Source: Alistipes sp.
Lineage (GTDB): Bacteria; Bacteroidota; Bacteroidia; Bacteroidales; Rikenellaceae
Reading direction: 5' to 3'
NCBI GenBank assembly: GCA_017436185.1
Contig: JAFSDP010000004.1
Span: 38,297-102,296 of the forward strand
Length of the DNA stretch: 64,000 bases
Shown: piece after piece, positions 1-7,257 of the stretch
Layout of the letters: each line of letters starts with the position of its first letter
Numbering within the stretch: the stretch's first letter is position 1
Notes under the pieces: generated by a model
Told to the model about the DNA's origin: nothing
What the model saw: only the letters and a program-made list of their open reading frames with translations
The model's database searches: none
Position numbers and translations under genes: made by a program

Positions 1-1062
1 GAGATTCGCCCCTGCCTGGGGTCGGCCGAGACGAGCTACTACCGCAACAAGTTGGAGTTCACCTTTGCCGATCGTCGTTGGCTTACCTACGAGGAGGTGG
101 CTACGGGGGCCGATCTGGAGGCGTCGCCCGCCCTGGGCTTCCACATTCCGGGGATGTTCGACAAGGTGTTGGACATCGAAAAGTGCCACCTGCAAGCCGA
201 GCCGTCGAACGGCATTCGTTTGGCGGTTAAGCAGTTCTGCATTGAGAACGGCTACACCTTCCACAACGCTCGTGCCCATACGGGTCTGATGCGCAACATC
301 ACCATCCGCACCGCTTCGACGGGCGAGGTGATGGTCATTGTGGTCTTTGGCGAGAACGACCAGGCACGCATCGCCGCCCTTTTGGATCACCTCTTGGTCC
401 GCTTCCCCGAGATTACGTCGCTCTTCTATGTGGTCAATACCAAACTTAACGACTCGACGGGCGACCTGGACCACATCCTCTACCACGGCAAAGACCACAT
501 CTTGGAGGAGATGGAGGGGCTGCACTTCAAGGTGGGGCCCAAGAGCTTCTACCAGACCAACTCGAAGCAGGCCTACGAACTGTATAAGGTGGCTCGTGAG
601 TTTGCCGATTTGCAGCCGACCGACACCCTTTACGACCTCTACACGGGTACGGGTACGATTGCCAATTTCTGTGCCCGCCGTTGCGAAAAGGTGGTGGGCG
701 TGGAGTATGTGGCCGAGGCCATCGAGGATGCCCGCATCAACTCGTCGATCAACCAAATCGACAACACGGTCTTCTATGCAGGCGATATGAAGAATGTGCT
801 GAGCGACAGCTTCGTAGCCGAGAACGGTCACCCCGATGTCATCATCCTCGATCCGCCCCGTGCCGGTGTCGATGAGCCGGTGCTGGAGGTGATTCGCCGA
901 GCCGCTCCCGACCGCATCGTCTATGTGAGCTGCAACCCTGCTACCCAGGCCCGTGATTTGGCCATCCTGGATGCCGACTATCGGGTAGTGGCTGTTCAGC
1001 CGGTGGATATGTTCCCGCACACCCACCACGTCGAGAATGTGGTGAAGCTGGTGCGCCGATAA
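1..1062 (+). CDS. rlmD: 23S rRNA (uracil-C5)-methyltransferase, RlmD/RumA type, 5'-truncated by window edge
   Basis: The frame is open from base 1, so the gene enters from the left and its N-terminus (usually a TRAM domain and Fe-S cysteines) is not visible. The visible part carries the SAM-binding motif DLYTGTGTIANF, the motif DPPRAGVDEPV and the catalytic-cysteine motif VSCNPATQARDLA near the end. These are the hallmarks of TrmA/RumA family enzymes that methylate C5 of a uridine in 23S rRNA. The exact target uridine (1939 or another) cannot be read from this fragment. It ends in TAA just before a strong bidirectional terminator, so it is the last gene of its transcript. Confidence 0.9.
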   Translation, partial: EIRPCLGSAETSYYRNKLEFTFADRRWLTYEEVATGADLEASPALGFHIPGMFDKVLDIEKCHLQAEPSNGIRLAVKQFCIENGYTFHNARAHTGLMRNITIRTASTGEVMVIVVFGENDQARIAALLDHLLVRFPEITSLFYVVNTKLNDSTGDLDHILYHGKDHILEEMEGLHFKVGPKSFYQTNSKQAYELYKVAREFADLQPTDTLYDLYTGTGTIANFCARRCEKVVGVEYVAEAIEDARINSSINQIDNTVFYAGDMKNVLSDSFVAENGHPDVIILDPPRAGVDEPVLEVIRRAAPDRIVYVSCNPATQARDLAILDADYRVVAVQPVDMFPHTHHVENVVKLVRR

Positions 1063-1078
1063 GCCGAAACAAAGGCAC

Positions 1079-1115
1079 AAAAAAGGGGTCGTGATGCGTT
1101 CACGACCCCTTTTTT
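1079..1115. terminator. Bidirectional intrinsic terminator between rlmD and the SIMPL gene
   Basis: A perfect 10-bp stem (GGGGTCGTGA at 1085-1094, TCACGACCCC at 1100-1109) encloses a 5-base loop. Six A residues precede it and six T residues follow, so it can work on both strands. It lies between the converging ends of the gene at 1-1062 and the minus-strand gene at 1129-1824. Confidence 0.92.
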
Positions 1116-1128
1116 AATCAATCTTCAT

Positions 1129-1824
1129 CTATTCTAACACAAACTTTGCCTGCACACGGTGTTGCAGTTTGATGGTCTGAAACTCCAGCCCCTCCGCTTC
1201 GACCGACTCTTCGAAGGAGGCGTAATCCATCTCGGTTGCACGTGATTTCATATTGGCGACGGCCAGTACCGTGCGTACGGGCGAGGAGTAGTCGGCAATC
1301 CAGAAACAGCGGCCTGCCTTCTGGTCGATGGCCTCGGCCAGGGCACGGGCGTTATCTCTTGCGGCACGCATCGCCTCGGTGCGGGTCTCGGCCTTGAACT
1401 GCTCGATGTCGGTGTGGGTGGCACGATTGACGGTCACCTCCGAGATGCCCAACTCGTCGAGCGCACGCCACACCCGAGCCACCTCGACGGCCGTCGAGAG
1501 ACGCAGTTCGTACTGCGCCCGAGCCAGAGCATTGCCACGCTTGAAGTAGCTGCTCGTCAGGTCCATCATACGGAGCTGCTCGGCGGGTTTTACGCCCAGC
1601 TTCTTCAGCGCATCAATCATCTGACGCTGCTGCATATCGACCGAAAGTTTCCCCTTCGAATCTCGCTCGTTTATGGTAATCGAGAGGTATATTTCGTTGG
1701 GGATGACCTCCTTTTCGGCCACGCCCGTCACCTCGATAAAACTCGGAAAGGCCTCCGTCTGCTGCGCCGAAGCCGCAGTCGCCACACCCGCAAGGAGTGC
1801 CAAAGCAAATATCATCTTTTTCAT
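1129..1824 (-). CDS. SIMPL-domain (DUF541) exported protein
   Basis: This is a 231-residue protein. The start at 1824 gives a clean signal peptide (MKKMIFALALLAGVATAASA, then QQTEAFPSF); the longer frame reaching 1947 adds a charged, unlikely extension. The mature part matches the SIMPL/DUF541 family seen in many periplasmic or envelope proteins: an N-terminal FIEVTGVAEKEVIPNEIYLSI strand, then a central segment with EARTEAMRAARDNA-like helices (here ETRTEAMRAARDNARALAEA). The molecular role of the family is poorly defined. The gene is divergent from the TIR gene at 1934, with about 110 bases between them. Confidence 0.82.
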   Translation of the reverse strand: MKKMIFALALLAGVATAASAQQTEAFPSFIEVTGVAEKEVIPNEIYLSITINERDSKGKLSVDMQQRQMIDALKKLGVKPAEQLRMMDLTSSYFKRGNALARAQYELRLSTAVEVARVWRALDELGISEVTVNRATHTDIEQFKAETRTEAMRAARDNARALAEAIDQKAGRCFWIADYSSPVRTVLAVANMKSRATEMDYASFEESVEAEGLEFQTIKLQHRVQAKFVLE

Positions 1825-1880
1825 AGTGGTAGGGAATTTTCCTATAAAACGCTCCCCCGGGCCGATTTCGTATGTGCGAT

Positions 1881-1912
1881 TTTGCGCTTTTGACTTTTTT
1901 TGACTACATTTA
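1881..1912 (+). promoter_or_regulatory. Bacteroidetes-type promoter for the first TIR gene
   Basis: TTTG at 1881-1884 is followed after 20 bases by TACATTTA at 1905-1912, which fits TTTG-N19/20-TAnnTTTG except for the last base. The start codon lies 21 bases downstream. The second TIR gene has the same layout with the same final A. Confidence 0.6.
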
Positions 1913-1933
1913 CGTTCCAAAACGACATTTGCC

Positions 1934-2848
1934 ATGAAAAGCGACATTTTTATCAGCTATTCTCGAGATGACCTTGCCGAGGTCGAGCCTTTTGTCAAGC
2001 AGATAGAGGCTCGCACGGGTTTACGTTGTTGGATCGACTGGAACGGCATCGAAAGCGGAGCGGAGTTTGAAGAGAAAATCGTAAACGCTATCGACGAGGT
2101 GAAGGTGGTGCTTTTCTTTGTGTCGGACCATTCGATGGCGTCGCCCTACGCCAAGATGGAGATCAATTATGCCTACAACACCCAAAAAAAGGTGGTGCCT
2201 GTGGTGTTGGATGGCGGTCAGTTGCGTGGTTGGTTCTTGTTTAAGTTTGGTTCGATAAACTTTATCGACTGTAATGAGTCACGCCAAGTCGATACGCTGA
2301 TGAGTAATCTGGTGACGTGGTGCGGAGGGTGTGTGCCCCAACCTAAACCACAACCAGTCAAAACTTATAAAGTAGGAGACTACTTTGACGATGGCCAAAA
2401 ACAGGGTGTCGTTTTTGAGGTCAGCGAAGATGGCCGCCACGGCAAAATTGTGAGCCTGAGACAGTCGGAGCAGCGGTGGTGTTCGGTGGCAGAATACGCC
2501 AAAAGAATAAAAACGGGCGCAACCGACCAAGCTAACGGAATGACCAATCAGCGTAAAATCGAGCAAATTGACAATTGGCGCAACAAATATCCGGCCTTTG
2601 CCTGGTGCGCTGATTTGGGCGAAGGATGGTATTTGCCGGTTATCGAAGAGTTGCAGAAAATATATAGGGTGAGAAATGTTGTAAAAAAGCAGTTGGAATG
2701 CCAGGGTGGGGCTGAATTAAGCCCTTGGTATTGGTCATCAACAGAAGTTGATGAGTTCTGCGCGTGGCGTGTCAATATGGGCAATGGCTACACCTACGAC
2801 ACCTCTAAGAACTTCTTCTACTATGTGCGCGCTGTCTCCGCTTTCTAA
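1934..2848 (+). CDS. TIR-domain protein with C-terminal lectin-like (DUF1566-type) domain, paralog 1
   Basis: The protein has 304 residues and no signal peptide, so it should be cytoplasmic. Residues 1-130 form a TIR domain: SDIFISYSRDD at the start, a G/CWIDWNGIESG stretch, and SPYAKMEINYA, where E76 sits at the position of the NADase glutamate of catalytic TIR domains. A short proline-rich linker (about 134-143) leads to a C-terminal domain (about 145-304) with YKVGDYFDDG, GVVFEV, FAWCADLGEGWYLP, YWSST and YVRAV. That pattern resembles DUF1566/C-type-lectin-like folds. The gene is visibly more AT-rich than its neighbours, especially toward the 3' end. Known TIR proteins in bacteria often act in abortive anti-phage defence; that role here is only an inference. 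The next gene is a paralog. Confidence 0.82.
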   Translation: MKSDIFISYSRDDLAEVEPFVKQIEARTGLRCWIDWNGIESGAEFEEKIVNAIDEVKVVLFFVSDHSMASPYAKMEINYAYNTQKKVVPVVLDGGQLRGWFLFKFGSINFIDCNESRQVDTLMSNLVTWCGGCVPQPKPQPVKTYKVGDYFDDGQKQGVVFEVSEDGRHGKIVSLRQSEQRWCSVAEYAKRIKTGATDQANGMTNQRKIEQIDNWRNKYPAFAWCADLGEGWYLPVIEELQKIYRVRNVVKKQLECQGGAELSPWYWSSTEVDEFCAWRVNMGNGYTYDTSKNFFYYVRAVSAF

Positions 2849-2877
2849 TTTTTAGCCTTTCGGCTTTTCTCTTTTAT

Positions 2878-2906
2878 CGGTCTTGTCGGTCGGCAAGACC
2901 GATTTT
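2878..2906 (+). terminator. Hairpin terminator after TIR gene 1
   Basis: The stem CGGTCTTG (2878-2885) pairs with CAAGACCG (2894-2901) around TCGGTCGG and is followed by ATTTT. The same hairpin, base for base, follows the second TIR gene at 3966-3989. Confidence 0.78.
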
Positions 2907-2918
2907 CGTAGGTGCGGT

Positions 2919-2950
2919 TTTGGCATTTTCGAAAATTCGGTTTAACTTTA
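2919..2950 (+). promoter_or_regulatory. Bacteroidetes-type promoter for the second TIR gene
   Basis: TTTG at 2919-2922, 20 bases, then TAACTTTA at 2943-2950. The start codon is at 2972, 21 bases on, the same distance as in the first TIR gene. Confidence 0.65.
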
Positions 2951-2971
2951 CCAAACCAAACCGCCACCAAG

Positions 2972-3937
2972 ATGAACAAGGAGATATTTATCAGCTACAC
3001 AAGCACAGATAGAGCGTTGGCTACAACGATTCTGGAGTTGTTGGAGCAAAACGGATTTGCTTGTTGGATGGCGCCTCGTGATATTGCTCCCGGTGAGGAT
3101 TACAGCTCGGCTATTCCGTCGGCAATCATCGCCTCGACGGTGGTTGTGGCACTCTGTTCGCCGGCAGCGTACGAGTCACCGAACGTAAAGGCGGAGTTGC
3201 GTTTGGCTTTCGACTACAGAAAAAAGATCATTCCATTCAAAATCGAGGCATCGTCCATCCCCAATTCGTGGCAGTACTTTTTGGCCTTCTCGCAGTGGAT
3301 TGATGCTGCTGACGACCCCGAATTGCATTATGACGAACTTTTGGAGTCGATTTGTCGTTATGTGCAAAAGGGTGATACTTTGGAACCGCAACCCGAACCG
3401 AAGTACCAACCTGCCACCACCTACAACGTGGGTGACTACTACGACGATGGCGTAAAGCAGGGCGTAGTCTTCGAGGTGGATGCTTCGGGTCGGCACGGCA
3501 AGATGGTGAGTTTGAGCCAGTCGGGCGAGCGATTGTCGTGGTGTTTGTGGGGCTTCGACTATGCCGTATCGCCCGGGGCTACAAACCCCAAAAACGGCTC
3601 GCTCAACCAACGCAAAATCGAGCAAACCGCCAATTGGCCGACAAACTATCCCGCTTTTGCCTGGTGCGCCGATTTGGGTAACGGATGGTATTTGCCCGCC
3701 ATTGATGAGTTGAAACAACTTATGTTGAATCGAGCGGTGTATAATGCGGTGAATCAAACGTTGCAGATGCGTGGCGGGATGCCCCTTTTGAGGCGGGGGC
3801 AGATGTATGGTTATTGGTCTTCCACGCAAAACTCCTCTTGCGCCCTCTTGGCCTATGTGGTCTATATGGGCGATGGGGCGATATCGGACGAGAATATATG
3901 CCACAACTTTCACGTTCGTGCCGTAGCACAATTTTAG
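2972..3937 (+). CDS. TIR-domain protein with C-terminal lectin-like (DUF1566-type) domain, paralog 2
   Basis: The protein has 321 residues. The frame extends upstream to 2912, but the ATG at 2972 (MNKEIFISYTS) matches the paralog and lies correctly behind the promoter. The TIR domain (1-130) has CWMAPRDIAPGEDY, SAIIASTVVVAL and SPNVKAELRLAF; E75 is at the candidate catalytic position. A linker rich in P, E and Q (about 137-148) leads to a C-terminal domain (about 150-321) with YNVGDYYDDG, GVVFEVDASGRHGK, FAWCADLGNGWYLPAIDEL, YGYWSSTQ and FHVRAVAQF. The two C-terminal domains are clearly homologous, but the stretch between WYLP and the final VRAV differs most. There is no signal peptide. An NADase effector with a ligand-sensing tail is a reasonable inference, but unproven. 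Confidence 0.84.
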   Translation: MNKEIFISYTSTDRALATTILELLEQNGFACWMAPRDIAPGEDYSSAIPSAIIASTVVVALCSPAAYESPNVKAELRLAFDYRKKIIPFKIEASSIPNSWQYFLAFSQWIDAADDPELHYDELLESICRYVQKGDTLEPQPEPKYQPATTYNVGDYYDDGVKQGVVFEVDASGRHGKMVSLSQSGERLSWCLWGFDYAVSPGATNPKNGSLNQRKIEQTANWPTNYPAFAWCADLGNGWYLPAIDELKQLMLNRAVYNAVNQTLQMRGGMPLLRRGQMYGYWSSTQNSSCALLAYVVYMGDGAISDENICHNFHVRAVAQF

Positions 3938-3965
3938 TTTTTGCCCCTTTTTAGGAACTGTTTAT

Positions 3966-3996
3966 CGGTCTTGTCGGTCGGCAAGACCGATTTTTT
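3966..3996 (+). terminator. Hairpin terminator after TIR gene 2
   Basis: The stem CGGTCTTG (3966-3973) pairs with CAAGACCG (3982-3989) with loop TCGGTCGG, followed by A and six T. It is an exact copy of the hairpin after TIR gene 1 and has a better T tract. Confidence 0.9.
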
Positions 3997-4020
3997 GTGC
4001 CGAGAGCTCCGATTTCCTTC

Positions 4021-4048
4021 GATTTTGAATTTTGGATTTTGAATTTTG
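4021..4048 (+). repeat. Perfect 14-bp tandem duplication in the cdd promoter region
   Basis: GATTTTGAATTTTG occurs twice back to back (4021-4034 and 4035-4048). The second copy contains the TTTG taken as the -33 element of the following promoter, so the duplication multiplies possible -33 elements. Confidence 0.85.
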
Positions 4049-4068
4049 CATTTCATTTGCTACCTTTG
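4038..4068 (+). promoter_or_regulatory. Bacteroidetes-type promoter for the cdd operon
   Basis: TTTG at 4038-4041, 19 bases, then a full-consensus TACCTTTG at 4061-4068. The cdd ATG at 4095 is 26 bases downstream. Closely spaced genes follow up to 9124. Confidence 0.8.
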
Positions 4069-4094
4069 AACGATTATTCACTAATGGTAAGGCT

Positions 4095-4550
4095 ATGGAG
4101 AAGCAATATCTTTTTCAGTACGAGTCCTACGCAAGCCTCGGCGAGATGTCGGAGCTTGACAGACAGCTGGTGGAGGAGGCCGTGAAGGCCACCCAAAACG
4201 CCTATGCCCCCTTTTCGCACTTCTCGGTGGGTGCCGCCGCACGCCTGCGCAGCGGTCGCATCCTGACGGGCAGCAACTCCGAAAGCGAGGTCTTCCCCGC
4301 AGGCCTTTGTGCCGAGCGGTCGCTGCTCTTCTATGCCCAGGCCAACTACGCCGACGACCCCATCGAGGCCATCGCCATCGCCTCCGACCCCTCGGAGCGG
4401 GAGTGTTACCCCTGTGGGCAGTGCCGTCAGGTGCTGGTCGATGTCGAGCGACGTCAGAAGTCGCCCATTCGGGTCATTATGTATGGCGCAGGCACGGCCA
4501 GCGTGGTGCGCTCGACCGAACTGCTGCTCCCCTTTACCTTTATCCTCTAA
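4095..4550 (+). CDS. cdd: Cytidine deaminase
   Basis: The protein has 151 residues, typical of small homotetrameric cytidine deaminases of pyrimidine salvage. It hydrolyses cytidine and deoxycytidine to uridine and deoxyuridine. FSHFSVGAA (about 40-48) is the substrate loop. CAE (72-74) supplies a zinc cysteine and the catalytic glutamate E74. PCGQC (106-110) supplies the other two zinc cysteines. An upstream in-frame codon at 4032 would lie inside the promoter, so the ATG at 4095 (MEKQYLF) is preferred. It is first in a compact run; the next gene starts 6 bases after the stop. Confidence 0.94.
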   Translation: MEKQYLFQYESYASLGEMSELDRQLVEEAVKATQNAYAPFSHFSVGAAARLRSGRILTGSNSESEVFPAGLCAERSLLFYAQANYADDPIEAIAIASDPSERECYPCGQCRQVLVDVERRQKSPIRVIMYGAGTASVVRSTELLLPFTFIL

Positions 4551-4556
4551 ACGACT

Positions 4557-5243
4557 ATGTTCTCACCCGACGATATTCTCTACGAAGACAACCACCTGCT
4601 CATTGTCAATAAGCACAGCGGCGACCTGGTGCAGCCCGACCCCTCGGGCGAGAGCGCCCTGGAGGACCAGATCAAGGCCTTCATCAAGTGCCGTGACCAG
4701 AAGCCCGGGCAGGTCTTCCTGGGGGTGGTGCACCGCATCGACCGGCCCGTGAGCGGGGCGGTGGTCTTTGCCAAGACCTCGAAAGCGTTGGTGCGCTTGA
4801 ACGAGATGATTCGTAGCGGCGAGATTAAGAAATACTATTGGGCGCTTGTGGAGAATCGCCCCGAGGCCGAGCAGGGGTCGCTCACGCACTACATCCTGCG
4901 CGATGGGCGCACCAACCGCTCAAAGGCCTACCTCAAGCCCCGCCCCGAGGCTAAGGAGGCCCGCCTGAACTACACGCTCAAGGGGGCAGGAACCCACTAC
5001 ACGCTCCTCGAGGTGGAGTTGCTGACGGGTCGCCACCACCAGATTCGGGCGCAACTTTCGGCCATCGGATGCCCCATCCGAGGCGATTTGAAGTATGGTG
5101 CCAAGCGTTCGATTGCGGGCGGCGGAATCTCGTTGCACTCCCGTCGTGTGGAATTCGACCACCCTGTGCGCCACGAGCTGATCAGCGTCACCGCCCCCGT
5201 GCCCCAAGGGGATAATTTGTGGGCTCACTTTGCCGATTTTTAG
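4557..5243 (+). CDS. RluA-family pseudouridine synthase
   Basis: The protein has 228 residues and consists of the catalytic domain only, with no N-terminal S4 domain. HRIDRPVSGAVVFAKT (about 59-74) is the RluA signature; D62 is the catalytic aspartate that attacks the target uridine. LLTGRHHQIRAQL and GDLKYGA are further family motifs. The target could be a tRNA or rRNA uridine and cannot be read from sequence. It sits between cdd and dtd with gaps of 6 and 3 bases, so it is co-transcribed. Confidence 0.9.
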   Translation: MFSPDDILYEDNHLLIVNKHSGDLVQPDPSGESALEDQIKAFIKCRDQKPGQVFLGVVHRIDRPVSGAVVFAKTSKALVRLNEMIRSGEIKKYYWALVENRPEAEQGSLTHYILRDGRTNRSKAYLKPRPEAKEARLNYTLKGAGTHYTLLEVELLTGRHHQIRAQLSAIGCPIRGDLKYGAKRSIAGGGISLHSRRVEFDHPVRHELISVTAPVPQGDNLWAHFADF

Positions 5244-5246
5244 CCT

Positions 5247-5699
5247 ATGCGGGTCGTGATACAGCGTGTCAAGGAGGCTTCGGTCTCGATTGAGGGCCGC
5301 CTGCACTCCTCGATTGGAGCAGGTTTGATGGTCTTGGTGGGGGTGACCCACGACGACACGGAGGAAGATATGGAGTACCTGGTGCAGAAGCTCGTCAAGA
5401 TGCGCATCTTCGACGATGAGGCGGGGGTGATGAACCTCGATGTGCAGCAGGTGGGTGGCGAGGTGATGGTGGTGAGCCAATTCACCCTCTTGGCTTCGAC
5501 CCGCAAGGGCAACCGTCCGAGCTACATTCAGGCGGCACCCGAGGCCGTTTCACGCCCGATGTACGAGCGTTTCGTGGCTCGTGTCGAGGAGTTGCTGGGA
5601 CGAAAGGTGGCGACGGGTGAGTTTGGTGCCGATATGCAGGTGGCCCTCATCAACGACGGCCCGGTGACGATATGTATGGATACGAAGAACAAAAACTAA
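5247..5699 (+). CDS. dtd: D-aminoacyl-tRNA deacylase
   Basis: The protein has 150 residues, full length for DTD, a homodimer that removes D-amino acids (and glycine mischarged on tRNA-Ala) from tRNA. It starts with the typical MRVVIQRVKEASV. The active-site motifs are present: SQFTLLAS (about 77-84) and NDGPVTI near the C-terminus, which holds the cross-subunit Gly-Pro motif. It follows the pseudouridine synthase by 3 bases and precedes the nuclease lipoprotein by 6. Confidence 0.96.
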   Translation: MRVVIQRVKEASVSIEGRLHSSIGAGLMVLVGVTHDDTEEDMEYLVQKLVKMRIFDDEAGVMNLDVQQVGGEVMVVSQFTLLASTRKGNRPSYIQAAPEAVSRPMYERFVARVEELLGRKVATGEFGADMQVALINDGPVTICMDTKNKN

Positions 5700-5705
5700 A
5701 TAACA

Positions 5706-7247
5706 ATGAAGCGACTTTTTACCCTCTGTTTTCTCTTGGCTGCCGCCTCGTGGCTGGTGGCTTGTGACGACGACAACGACTCGTTGCAGTTGCCCGAAGG
5801 TGCCGAACTGAAGATCTCGTGCAACCCCGTGGTGACGCTGCCGAGTGCCAATGCCACCAACGGTCAGATCACCTACACGGTGACCAACCCCTACGGTACG
5901 ATGATTGCCAAGGCCGAGAGCGATGTGGCGTGGGTGCGCCCCGCCATCTCGACCAAAGGCTCGACGGGCACGGACCAGCTCGGCCGTCCCACCTTCACGG
6001 CAATGATTGCCTACCACGTCACGGCCAACCGTGGCGATAACCGTGAGGCCACGCTCACCATCAGTTACGGCGATGCCGAGCCGGTGGTGGTGACCATCCG
6101 CCAGCCCTATGGCGAGGTGGAGGAGCCCGAGAATTCGGGCGATGCGCCGACCTTTGGCACGGCCTCTTACTCGAATCTGGAGAAGGAGTCGGTGACCCTT
6201 TCGTGCGACTTTGCCTATGCGGGCAAGGAGAGCGTGAAGACCCTCTACTTCCTCTGCCGCCCCAACGATGGCGAGGAGGTGAAGGCGACCGTATCGACCT
6301 CGGCAGGTGTGAAGACGGCAACGGTCAGCGGCCTGCAGCCCAACACCTTCTACACCGCTTGGTTGGTAGCCGAGATTGGCGAGCGCAGCTACAAGAGCAC
6401 CTCGCTGGTCTTCACTACGACGGGCGAGGGAGGTACGGACAGCCCCGTAGTGGGGAGCGGCTCGACACTCGTGAGCGGTTGGGCCGAGCTTCCGACCACC
6501 ATCGAGAAGGCGGGCGACTGGTACTACACCTACCACATCACCGACAAGAAGTTCTCGAATGGCAATAAGGCCCGCAACTATGCCGCCTGCTACAGCAAGG
6601 AGAAGATGTGTGCCATCTGGGTGGCTGCCCCGATGCACGACTTCTACGCCGTGAAGAACACCTCGCGTCAGGACAACTACCAGACCGACCCCAACTTCGA
6701 CTTCACCCAGCCGGGCAAGTGGTCGGGCTATACGCGTGGTCACCTGCTGGGCTCGGCCGAGCGTCTGGTGAGCCGCAAGGCCAACGATCAGGTCTTCTAC
6801 TACTCGAACATCGCTCCGCAGCACTCGACCTACTTCAACACGGGTGGTGGTGCGTGGAACACGCTCGAGAGCTGGGTTGATAAGCAGTGGGTGGGTGCCG
6901 CCGATACCACCTACCAGGTGATTGGTTGCTATTGGGATCCCGCCAAGTCGGCCACGAAGGTGAGCGGCACGACCATCCCGACCCACTACTACAAGGTGCT
7001 GCTGCGCACCAAGAACCACAAGAATAAGTGGGTCGTAGAGTGCAGCAAGGAGGAGTTGCAGTGCATTGCCGTGATGATCGAGCACAAGGCCTACGCCAAG
7101 GCCGATGTGCCCAAGCCGGCCGACTACGAGTCGAAGGGGCTGTTTATGTCGGTGAGCGAGTTGGAGAAGCTGACCGGTTTGAGCTTCTTCGGCAACGTGC
7201 CCAACGCCCCGAAGGAGAGCTACAACGTCTCGGATTGGACCTTCTAA
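5706..7247 (+). CDS. Exported DNA/RNA non-specific endonuclease lipoprotein with BACON-like and FN3-like domains
   Basis: The protein has 513 residues. Residues 1-20 are a lipoprotein signal with lipobox LVAC (C20), followed by an acidic DDDNDS, so it is probably anchored and surface-exposed. Residues about 35-135 resemble a BACON-type Ig-like domain (AESDVAWV, EATLTISYGDAEPVVVTIRQ). About 145-240 looks like an FN3-type domain ending in LQPNTFYTAWLVAEIG. From about 255 the DNA/RNA non-specific endonuclease (NUC, NucA-like) domain appears. TRGHLLGSAER replaces the usual DRGH, with catalytic His at about 346; NIAPQ and AWNTLE provide the metal-binding region. It would degrade extracellular nucleic acid, which fits with cdd as a salvage neighbour. 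That functional link is an inference. Confidence 0.88.
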   Translation: MKRLFTLCFLLAAASWLVACDDDNDSLQLPEGAELKISCNPVVTLPSANATNGQITYTVTNPYGTMIAKAESDVAWVRPAISTKGSTGTDQLGRPTFTAMIAYHVTANRGDNREATLTISYGDAEPVVVTIRQPYGEVEEPENSGDAPTFGTASYSNLEKESVTLSCDFAYAGKESVKTLYFLCRPNDGEEVKATVSTSAGVKTATVSGLQPNTFYTAWLVAEIGERSYKSTSLVFTTTGEGGTDSPVVGSGSTLVSGWAELPTTIEKAGDWYYTYHITDKKFSNGNKARNYAACYSKEKMCAIWVAAPMHDFYAVKNTSRQDNYQTDPNFDFTQPGKWSGYTRGHLLGSAERLVSRKANDQVFYYSNIAPQHSTYFNTGGGAWNTLESWVDKQWVGAADTTYQVIGCYWDPAKSATKVSGTTIPTHYYKVLLRTKNHKNKWVVECSKEELQCIAVMIEHKAYAKADVPKPADYESKGLFMSVSELEKLTGLSFFGNVPNAPKESYNVSDWTF

Positions 7248-7257
7248 CCGCTCGGCG

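Noticed and set aside
1934..3937. Diversity-generating retroelement target
   Set aside because: The lectin-like tails resemble known targets, but there is no reverse transcriptase and no template repeat in the window, and the copies differ all along rather than at adenine sites.
1934..3937. Mobile island carrying the TIR genes
   Set aside because: No integrase, transposase, tRNA or direct-repeat boundary was seen. The lower GC alone does not define an island.
5550..7085. 511-codon minus-strand open frame
   Set aside because: It is antisense to dtd and the nuclease gene, both of which have clear families. Its translation is rich in V, G, H and R, as shadows of GC-rich genes are.
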